Source of the DNA: Antedon mediterranea | Taxonomy: Eukaryota > Echinodermata > Crinoidea > Comatulida > Antedonidae | DNA: 64,000 nucleotides | Direction of reading: 5' to 3' | Assembly (NCBI RefSeq): GCF_964355755.1 | Contig: NC_092672.1 | Span: forward strand, 9,234,501-9,298,500 | In this document: piece by piece, positions 36,262 to 48,200 of the stretch | Layout of the letters: each line of letters opens with the position of its first letter | Position numbering within the stretch: position 1 is the stretch's first letter | The notes under the pieces: model-generated | Told to the model about the DNA's origin: nothing | Database searches by the model: none | The model's input: the letters and a program-made list of their open reading frames with translations, nothing else | Position numbers and translations under genes: made by a program

Positions 36262-39200
36262 TCAACTAATTCCAACTTCTGAGTTGTGTCTGTTAAAATC
36301 TTCAAGCATCAGTTCTATTGCGTCATATTCCACTGTTTTCAACTGCTCCATTAGTGTTTCAGTACTCTGTAAACAATGATATAATAGTATACATTAGATA
36401 GATTGTCTTTGTTACAAGGCCTAATGTTAGCTTCAGGTGAACCCTTCAGAAACAGGTTTTTTCCTTACAAACCCATGTAAGTCTCAAAATGAATGGAAAT
36501 GAACAGTTAATGTCAATGACCATTCTGAATGAGATAGAATTCAATAAAAATACTTACTGTTCTAAGAGTAATTGGTTGATTACTATCAAGATACGGCAAA
36601 CAAACAATTGCCAATCTTAAAACATCAAGCCCATCTATACCACTCTGAAAGAATAATGGTCATACAATAGGTCAACAAGTCAGTGTGTATGATTTATTTC
36701 ATATTGTCTTTGCAACTCCAAAGCTGAACTACAAGATATTTACATTAAAAATTTACATTGTTGGCAAGTTATGTTAACCAATAATTCAGTCGGTATAGAT
36801 TCCATGTTTATCTCCTCCCAAATATTTTGATATAATAAACACACAACATTAAAAAATCAATTTTGTTTTGTTATAAACATGTTATTAAATGTGTCCAGAA
36901 AAGAAACTGTAATTTGTATTTTAAATTTCACATCAAACATTGATAGTATCTTAGAACTGAGTAAGACACTACAAGATATACTGCATATTAACATTCACAT
37001 AATGTACACTATGTAAAGTATGCATTAGCACATCTTTTAGGTCAACAAAGAAGAAATATTTGCTGTCACTGACATTAAGTATCATACCTTAACACATATT
37101 TGTCCAATGTTTTTTATAATCGATAGCTGCAGCTTGTATTCAAGCTTATGGTGATATAATGAATCTTTCTTCAAACTGTAAGTAAAGAAATAATATAGAT
37201 TACATGTGAGTAGCATTTGTTCGAACCTGCCTGTGCAACATGCATCCTTTTGGAAAGATGCCTTTACTCTCATTACCTCGTCCGGTCCTGTGTACATAAT
37301 GAGTGCATGTTACAGAATTTGGTACACTATTTTAAAATCGTCTTCCGGTTTGCTGATCTGCACTGCTAAAGCAAGATGCCTTTTGAATTATTGGATCCTG
37401 TGTACATATAGGATCTGGTAAGCCTTGCACTACTGGTTGATGCTGGGTCAAAATTTCATCAGTTTAAGCTGGAGAACGATTGTAATTAGATGTACAGTAT
37501 TCATATATATATATATAAATATAAATTTGTCTTTGGTTGTAAATTTTTTTTTATATAGTTACCTGTATTTAGTCTGTTGTTTAATATACTGTGTAAGATT
37601 TGGTAGAACGTCCTTCAATACACGCTTCTTAAGAAAATCACGACAACAATTGGCGAGACTTGTAACACATTTCACAGCCTGAATGAAATTAAGATGAGGA
37701 CTGAAAATGAGTATTGGCACAGTGGTAAACATATTTGCTTGGTAACCAATCTCTCAGTCACTTTGCCAAAATAGTTTTTTTTAGCTTTTCCCAGCTCTTG
37801 CTTGGATGGGAATTGAGAACAGTGTTGAAACACAATCATCTTTGTTTACTGTACGTTATTATTATTATTTTTAATGGATGTTATGTGGCTTTTACCTTTA
37901 TTCTCACATTAAAGTTGCCGTGATTCAATCGTTGCACAATTACTGGCCATAACAGATGAGCCAAAGGTAGTAGTTTATCTTTAAAAAAAAATAAAACTAT
38001 TAAAATCTTAACCCTTTGAAGACGCAAGGTTTCTACCCTAAGCGACTGAGGCTAAATAAGCAATTTTAATAAGTAAATAGTTCAGGTATAATATACTTAT
38101 TTATTTATTTTTATTTCAACAACATTTAACGAGGGTGGTCTATTCAGTCGAAGCTGATCTCTATTGAGAAAAAAATGAATGTACACTTGTACCCTGTATC
38201 TCTTTTAAATTTATGTTATGCTACTTTTTATCACACAAAAGAGACGTGGATTGGTATCTTCTTTCACCAGATTTATTTATACTAAAACACCATTTTGTCT
38301 TGTCTTTACTGAGTTGATATATGATGTTAAATACTGCAATTCTTTTTTTCTCCTTCATCTTGCCACCTAGATTGTTTTAGATCTAGTTTAAGTAGGGGCA
38401 GGAGGCGAAACAACTGGTGCTGACCGGGGTTCAATTAGACCGATCCCTGGATAGCGACGAGGGCGTATCCCTTACTTCGGTTTTCCAGGATATTATTATT
38501 ATTATATAATACAACCTCACCGTAAGAAAACTCCAAAAACACTAACCTTGATATCTCGATATGCAGAAGATTCCCTCAATGACAATATCCAATATTAGTG
38601 TTTGTTGCCGAGAACTGTCAATACCTAATAAATGTACACAGTTTTCCAATATCTGTTGATGAAAAAGCCAAAAAATGGTTCAAATTTATTTAATCTATTT
38701 TTTTCGATTTTTTTCATTGTGCTTTAAATTCATATTCACTAGTGTACTGAAGAATTTTAGATATTTGACAAAATAAAGCTCTGTCTACACTATCAAACTA
38801 TTTTGACCAAAAAAGTGTGATGTATGGACATATATGACACGATGACAAGATATCACTACCATATTCTGGTTTTTGTCACATAATGTTTGATAGTGTAGAT
38901 AGAGCTTAAATGATGTGAGAGCAGAGCATCATAATTATAAGTTCAAAGAAGTTAAAATGAAGATTATACAATGCAACAAACATATTTATCATCTGCGTAC
39001 AAACAAGTACAAATTAACTATGTTACCTGGACAATATTTGACACATGCATAACCTCTTTCTCACTTGTATCCTCCATGACATCATCGTCCTTAATGTCTG
39101 CTTTCTCTTGCATATCTGGTGTGCCTTCCTCGATTCCTTTTAACAATGCTTCTGGTCTACTGTTCTGGATATTTTCTTGTTGTAAGCGGTGATGTTTCAC

Positions 39201-42200
39201 AATGAAGTCACACACACTTTCAGAAACTTGTTCATTAGTATCTTCATCCTAATGTAAAATGAAACAATTTTTGACAGCAAAAATCAGAATGCATTTCACT
39301 ATTGTTGTAAATAATATGTTCTGGATTGACCAACTAGCATAGGTGTTTAGCACCTGTTTGGTCTTTTCTTGCCTTTTATTATTTTGTCTTCTTTGTATTG
39401 TGTATGGCAGAAAATTGAATAAATAATTAAAAATAATAACTATTCAGCTACAATATAGTAGTATACTCTGCCAACACTATCAAATGAGTTTGAGAGAAAA
39501 ATGTGTGATGTGACCAAATACCCTGTATGGTAGTAATAATAATAATAATAAGACATCATCATGTCCATATATGGACATAAAGTTTGATAGTGAAGACACA
39601 GCTTTATGTAGAATAATCTGAAATATAAAAATCCAATAATAATGTTTTTTTTGCCACTTCCTTTGGAATGCACTACCTTACAATATGTGTATAATATTCT
39701 ACAGTTTAAATCTGTTCTCAAAACTTTATTTTTCTCCAAGATCTATCAGATCGGTTTGGTAAAAGAGTGCCTCATAAATATTCAGATTACTCTATTAGTA
39801 TTATCAAAGAAAATTATCAATAAAATTATTTAACATACCGTAAATATGCAAAACCATTTCCTAATGGCAGTCACAAGAGCTTGACAAACACAAAGAAGAT
39901 ACCTCAGTTCACCTTGCTGATTTTGACCAATTAAACTCAGTACCTAAAAAATATGATTGTGGAGGTCAGGGGTCAGATTAAAATTGCTTAGTAAACATGA
40001 TCTCAACACTGCTTTAAGTTAGTTATCTTAAATCTGAAGCTCTGTCTACACTATCAAACTAATTTGAAAAAAAAAAGTGTGATGTGCCAAAATATGGCAT
40101 TTATATGATGTTATCATGTCCATATGTTTGTAAATCATATTTTTTTAAGTTTGATAGTGTAGACAGAGCTTAAGGTGACAAAGTATTGTACGGCAATGTA
40201 TTAATACAGAACATACCTGATTAATTGTTTGTTGAATGAGGGGAAGAAGGTTTGAACCACTAGAATGAAACATACAGATAATACTAACTACACCAATAAG
40301 TGTATAGACTACAATGCAAGAAACTCTAAAGCTCTGTCTACACTATCAAACTTTATGTGACCAAAAAATGTGATGTGCCCATACTGTATATGGACATGGT
40401 GATGACATATCACTACCATTATTTCATCACATTTGTTTTGTAAAAATAGTTTGAGAGTATAGACAGAGTTTTACGACAGCAGCTAAATTCTATCAGTTTT
40501 GTTATTATTTACTTATAGTTATATAGTTAAATTAAATCATTTATTATTACTGTATATAATATTTATATTTTGTTTCCATTATTGTTGGAAAATGGAAGAA
40601 AACAAATGTTACTTCGAAAAAAGAAAGAAAACTCTTACCCATGTTGGCACATGGCTTGTAAAACCAACAGCGCATTTGTGTTGAAATGTGAATGGCGCAA
40701 TTCCAGAGTTAGACAATCGAGTAAATAGTCAACATTTCGATATATCAGTTCTTCAATACCGCTAGAAAGAAATACAAAACACAATAATAATAATGATGAT
40801 AAATCTATCTAGTAATAAGCTTAACCACAAGAAACTGTTGGATACTGTGTTTTAGAGGGAACACACAAAGTGTAGTGTTCGATAAAGTAAAACATGTCTG
40901 TAGGCAAATGGTGTCACTAAGGAACTTTGTGTGAATTTTATTTCAGTAGATAGATTTGCTCAAATTGTTCAAGTTAAACACACTATTGCAATTCAAACAT
41001 ACATACTAGTAATTTCAGAAGCTTCAAAATCATCTTATCTTTGTCTATGATTTCACCCAAGTCAGTTTTCAAAATGACCTAAGCAAATATTTGTTTTACA
41101 TATTTGTTTTTGAAATCTTAGATGATAAAGTATATTCAACAAGGTAGAAGGAACTGGTTTAAGGTATCCATTTTTCACTTAAGTACTTCTTAACTATCTT
41201 GACTTAATAAAAAAGAAATTCCTACTCTTATTAATGAGGTACAACACACTTACCTGTAGTTACAAGCTTCTGAGAATGCTCTCACGGTTTTATAAGCCGA
41301 TTGACTATTAAGAAAACATAAACACTTTGTAAACTTAAACAAAAAATAGCAATCTATTTACATGAAGATGCAGTAGGGTTTGAAAGTATAGAAATTATGT
41401 CAATTCCAATTTAATTCAATAAACTTTGTCAAACTCATGAATGGCTTGAAACTTTGGCTGAAAGTACACACATTAAAATTGTCTAAAAACATTGTCGCAC
41501 AAACAGTAAAAAAGAACAAAATCACATAAAACTGAGAACAAGATGTCATATAAAAAGTTAAAACAGGGCACAAAAAATACAAATTGAGTTAAAAAAACAG
41601 CTAAAATACTTATTGCGTTTATCTTTTTCACATTATATTAAAATGCCTCATAGCAGATGGGAGAAAGAATCTACGTAGACGTTCAGTGTTCCAGCGAGGA
41701 TATGTAATGCGCCCAGACCGGCTTAACGTAATGTACTGGTTAAGGTGGTGGCTAACATCTGACATAATAACTTTAAGTTTATTTGTAAGTGCGTTGTTAA
41801 CAACTTCATCTGATTTCTTAATGTCAGCTGAGTTTTGGTTGATCGATCATGTTCCTTTTAGCATAGCAGGAGTATTATATATGCCGATTGGCAGTATTGT
41901 TCAATTGACTGGTTGGTGCAGTGGTGTAGTGCTGGTTTGTCAGGTGAGAGTTGTTGGTTCAATTCTTGCACAATGTTCTTTTGGTTACTGTATGTTTATT
42001 TATTTATACTTTAATCTATTTAATCTGATCTATTTTTGTTAGGATAACATTACCTTATTAGCATATTGCTGTCAGATACCTTCACAAGTACAGGATAGAG
42101 TGTACTAATCAGAAAAAGCTCAAACTCATTCTTCATAACCTAACAATTAAGACGTAAAAGAAAAACACATTATTAAAAATGCAAATCTTACAAAATAATT

Positions 42201-45200
42201 TATAGGTGTGAGTTTCATAAACTACCTATAGCTTTGGCCTATCCACAAATTTGACCAATTTTCGCTCAAGATGAGTTAGTATGGTATTAAGAGAGTATTT
42301 ATAAGCTACCACTAAAACCTTTAAAAAAAGCCTAGTATGGGCTTCTTATTTTAGGACTCTTAAGTGAGCTTCATTTCGAGATGTGCTTCTTTTAAAATTA
42401 CTTTTGCAAACTGAAGAGAGGGGCTTCTTTTCGAAAATGGGCTTCTTTTTTAAAGTTTACGGTAGGATATTGTCAACAGTTACCTTTGCAGCCACAGCTA
42501 AACCTTCTAATAAGAGACAACTCAACAATACCATGCTGTTTTTCGTTGTAAGGGGTGTGGTTGAGACTGTATCTGTTACAGGGCTCACTTGATTACTTTG
42601 TGTACCCCATGCAGATGACGATAAATACTCATTTATAAGTCGACTAGAAAAACATTTAAATAAAAAAAAAAATTAATAACTTTTATTTCACACTAGATGT
42701 ACTAAATATAAATCAATATAAAACATAGATTAATTAAAATATTATTTAAATTACACCGAGAATTTTAATAAAAGTATGCTTTATAGAGAATTTGTCTTTT
42801 TTGATGATCCAATGAAATCGAAAAGTACTAAAAAATGATGCAACAACGTTGACGTATTGACCAGACAGTAACAAAGATCAATAGTCTACTTGAGAAAGCA
42901 AAACGTTGTTGTAAGTACCATTTTTAGTACATTTTTTTCAATTTAATGGATCAAAAAAAATTCTTCCCTACAATATCAGTATCCAAATGAAATTATTTCA
43001 AGATATATGCTTTTCTTATCACCAGCATATCATCATAAATTTGCTACCTGCTATTTTGTTTTCAGTCTATATATTTTAAAGTAAAGCTTTAGTTTTAAAA
43101 ACTTTCTTATTTCTTACGTCATACATGTTCTTGAGATTGGATGAGGAAATGGACAACCAGCTATTAGTTCATTTAACACCCATACAGCCTGCCTCTGGTA
43201 GATAGATGACTCAAGAAACAAATCAACAAAATATTCCACAAGCACATCAAGCTCACCTAAAACAATTTCAAAACATTGATATATGTACAGTAGTGTTGTA
43301 TGCAGGTATTGTAAGTCACCCTGCACAAAAATAAAACCCACCCCATGATAAACGTTATACCATTGACATTCCACCTACCTTTTGGATCTTAACATTTATT
43401 ATTACAAAGTGGTTCAGAACCACCGCAATTGAAAATCGCTCATGCATGCACATTTTTATAACCTCATGTACAAAGTTTAACACCAATTTTTTCGACAGGT
43501 TGGCTGGCTTAGTGGTGTGGTACTGCGGCTAGGGTATAGTGGTTTTGTAGGTTCAATTCTCGATCAATTTAAAAACATTTATTTTTTATAAATAAAAAAT
43601 TTTATTAAAAAATCTTTTATTCCTGTCTTTATCCATCATTGTCTTTACCCACCATTGCCTAGAGGGATGTTTTTTTTTAGGTTTAGGTTTTAAGTTTTAG
43701 TTTCTGTTACAATAGGCAGTTGAGTTCCGATGGCGGAATCCTAACCACCGCGTTATTATTAATAAGTAAATAGTTATGATACATACCATATTTAGCTAAA
43801 TATTTGCACATTTTCTTCAGCATTTCCTCAATTTTGTTGTCATTAAATCTTTTAAATCTTCTATCTGTATTCCATTGCATTTCATCTGAACTTAGATTTA
43901 TAGGACCATCTATAAGGTAAAAAAGAGGAAATTTAAATCAAATAACTTATTTAAAAAAAAAGTGGTCTTTTTTCTTAAGCTCTGTTTCACTATAAACTTC
44001 ATGTGACAAAAAATGTGCCCATATATGAACATGATGACATCATATCGCTATCATAATTGGGCACATTTTGTTGATAGTTTGATAGTGCAGACAGAGCTTT
44101 ATTTAATTTAACTTGTGAACTAAGAAAAGTATTGCAAATGTTTTTTTAAACTATCAGAATACATTACATACCATGATATAGGTTTTTCTGTTGTGTTATT
44201 TTAATGTCATCAGTTTCAAACTCGAGCACTGTCATTAGACATAGTGACAAACGTTTTAAATGTGACGAAGAGCGCAGCATAGGAGAAAGTTTCACACCTG
44301 GTGACAGAAATATACAACACGATATAAAACCCCATGGGTAAATTGTGAATGCTATATTTAAAAATACATTGTAACTTTAATACAATGATTTATAAATAGC
44401 AAAATATGTTAAAGAAATGAACAAAAGAGCAATATATTTACCAAGTAGGTCAATGTAACTCATTAACAGTTTCAACCTTGCTAACTTCTCAGCATCATCT
44501 AAATTTAAAAATCAAATTGTTTATAATTATATATAACTAGATGGTACGCTCGCTTCGCTCGCGTACCATCTAGGTCGTGCCCACAGATGGTTCTCGAATA
44601 CATAATAATTTCAGCGTTAAAAAAACTGGCGATTTCAAATGTACGTACCGCAGGACAATAATACATGTCGTTTACAGGAACGAATAAATAGACACTGTGA
44701 TTTATGTACTGTAAAATTAGTACCCTGGGATACTTCCGAAAGAGAAACTTGTCACAAAATGAGACCAATTGTTTAAGTCAAATTTAAACAAACTTAAATT
44801 GTGTTTTGTATGTAACATTTGGGTTGAGGGATAGGGAAGAGGATGGGTGCAAAGAGGAACAATTTTTAAATATATTCTTTACCCATTTATTAACGAAATA
44901 TTAATTGTTTTCATGTTTTACAAATAATATACCACTAAACACAATAAAACATTGCGATTTAATACTTTGTTGAAACTATCACCGTCATAGTCGATTGAAA
45001 TAGTACAGTACATGTAACGATACATCACTACAACGTATATATGTTTATATAATGTAAAACAATTTGTGAAAACCACCTCTATTTGGGGAAAATCATAAAT
45101 TCGATTTAATCGTCAATAAATATTAAATTATCTAACTCAACTTAATTAGTAGGCCTAATGGTTTTCAATTGTTCCTTAGAGCAAATTCAAACTTAAGTTG

Positions 45201-48200
45201 GTTCCTACCCTACCCACCCCCTACCCACCAAAGTTGTTCTGCGTTTAGGGCATGTGATGTACCGTAGGCCTATCCTCTACTGGTTTTACAACGCTACTCA
45301 TGCCAGTGAGGGCAGGGTGATGATATGGGTGGTTTAACTGCAATAATAAAGACGTGTACATAATATACGGCGAGTGAAAACGCTAGCTCATTATCCGTTT
45401 AAAAAAAATTTATATCCAACCTCTGCAGCACAGATTGAAAAAAAAATGGATCAAATTTCTGTTATGAGTATACAGTACCTGTACTTGCCTTTACGACGCC
45501 TGAGGGAATAGACACTTGTGGAACAGAGATTGGAATGTTCCATTCATCGCAAATCAATACATTTGTATAAACGTATATTAAATCTATCAAAATAGTATTT
45601 TTTAAAGAAAATCGGCCTGTCTTCAACATTATGATGCTATACTCGAGCTGTTCAACCAGTTTTCAGCCATTAAAAACAATTATCGTAGGAGGAGATAGGA
45701 AAATGCGAAGCATCCTCGTATTATTGTCTGGGGGTATTTTTCAAGACGGACATCCATTAGACAGTGTATACCACCATCAAAAAACACCCCTATTTGGGGC
45801 AAATCGTTGAACCTAAATTCGTTTTAATCGTCAATAACTAATTATCGAACTCAATTTAATTAGTAAACAGGGTTACATCAGGTGGTTAAAATCAGTACCG
45901 AAAGTACGAACCAACTTTATATACCATCGAGTAAACATTCTAGAAATAACGAGCGATTTACCGAATTTTGCCCTTACGTAAATTTATATATAGATATATA
46001 AGATAATTGTACAGTACAGTAGTTCGTAAATGACAAATAATGAATGTTAATGAATTGGATGGGGAGCCAGACAGACAGGCTTTTAATGCATGAAACATTT
46101 TAGTCATTTATTGAATGCCTTATAATACAACTTCAGTTAACGGCTGCTTCAATCATAAAGCAATGTTAAAGGATAGGCAAGGTCATTATTATTACTAATA
46201 GTATCATTTTGGCCATGAAGTAAAACATTTAAGTTTATAAAAACCTGAGCATGAAAACATTTACACTAATTACTGTCTACACTATCAAACTTTATGTGAC
46301 AACAAAATTTGGTATGCCCATATATGGACATGATGATGTCATATCACTACCATATTTGGGCATATCATATTTTTGTTAAACTAATTTGATAGTGTAGACA
46401 GAGTTTTAAGAGCCAACACAAAATGTGATACAAAACAAATCAAATATCAAAGAAACAGAATATTCGAATTAAAAATGATTAAATACCTGCAACCATGATG
46501 ATTCGAGGCAGAGAAGTGGTCAAAGCAAAGAGGTTTTCTTCCAGTATCTCTGTGATATCTCTGCAGTTATTCTCATGGAAGGCCTTCTGGATAGAGGATA
46601 GTATTACAGCACTTGAGTCAGCAACTTGTGGATATGAATCTGCAGTCAAACCTACTAACACTTCAATCAGAGTAGAAATACTTTCAGTCAGGCTCCTGTT
46701 GTTTAAATAAAATAGTGACATAAAACATAACATTATGTCGCTGTACACGTAGGTGATACTCGTCCTGGAGTCTAGTATACCTTGTATACCAAATATTATA
46801 TTTATTGTTATTACTGATATATTAAAAAACCATTTACCTCTTACAGTTGTGCAATAGCCTATTGACAAATTCAGCCACCTCCAGACGTACTCTCCAGTTG
46901 TCGTACTGAGCAGCCACACTGGCCTTCTTAAGCAAAATGCTAAGCTTTGGTGCAGTCGTCTCTAACCATGATGAATCTCTGATGATCATAAACTTCTGTA
47001 CTGGTTCATCACTGCATTTTGTTGCTGATATCAGGGCTTCACTGACTCCGGAGTCATCAAGTACCTTTACAAGAATACATCCCCATGTGTGTAACGCATA
47101 CTAAGAAAAGAAAATAGTCATGTTAAAATTCTTTTTGTTTGTCATTTCAACCCATAGAATAAAAAGTTTAAGCAAAATGCCAATTTACACAGGAGAGCGA
47201 TAAGCGTTAAAACCGCGTAGTTTGATCCACATAGAATCTGTATCTATCCTGAACAGAAACCGCCCATCTGCTCTGCGCTTTGTGTAAATAGTCATAAGAG
47301 ATAACAGATTCTATATTTTTATTACCGTTACCACTTGTGTGTGTAAATTGGCCATTAGTTCGCAACCCCAGAACGTTATTGCAACATAATGTGACCAATC
47401 ACATTGACGAATCAACTGAATTCTTGATTGTGATTGCATGTGTGCCCTTTAAACTGAGAAGCAAAGAATAAAATGTCTTCACATGCTGTCTTACCTTAGC
47501 CACTTTTGGCTCATTTATTATGATCTTGACAAGAGAAGATGAGGCGCCAGGAAGAAACGATGCAAATAGGTCTCCAATCTGACGAGTTAAATCAGGTTTG
47601 ATATCTGCATCATCTGCAAAAAAGTACCGAATACTGTATATCCTGTATTGTATCATTCAGGAACAATTTAATTTCCATGCTTACTATAATAATATTACCT
47701 TGACAAAGACAGGATAAGCAAGATAATGCCTGCAATCTGAGCGTGTGCAGTTTCTGGTGCTCTGCTACATTTATTAGCACAGAGACGGCATGGCCAACAC
47801 TGGCTAGATATTCAACACTATACAAACTGATTAGTGTGCTGAAGAATAACAGAAAAATTTTTTATAAAAATAGGATACAGTACAGGTCTGCCTCAAGTAT
47901 TAAACTGCTGTACTTTTTTGTGGCGCAGGTGAGATATGTAGGTGAAAGTAGTAATTATTGCCCTCAAGCTTAACTCAACATAGTATGGCCGTATATAGAG
48001 GTGGGAAGGGGGCTGTTTTGTAAAGATTGTTCTCATTTCCACCACCAAATCCTTCTATGCTTTTTATACTGAACTGAAAATATGATAATGAGATATATTG
48101 TTCTCAAGATTATCATTATGTGTGTCCTTTTTAACAAGATGATGTTGTTTGTCAATTAATAAGTATGTATCAATATAAATATTAAATAACTTCATTCCAA

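Noticed and set aside
41686-42042. Plus-strand 118-aa open frame inside a TTI1 intron
   Set aside because: It spans a tRNA-like SINE head, has biased hydrophobic composition without domain resemblance, and runs antisense to TTI1.
44535-44580. Hairpin considered as a Helitron 3' end
   Set aside because: CTAG is present, but the hairpin and CTRR-T spacing are not as expected, and no 5' TC end was found.
47399-47494. Extension of TTI1 exon 6 past 47495 (VRQHVKTFYSLLL)
   Set aside because: It looks protein-like, but the donor at 47494 (AAG|gtaaga) joins exon 7 in phase and gives the expected family alignment. Read-through meets stops.
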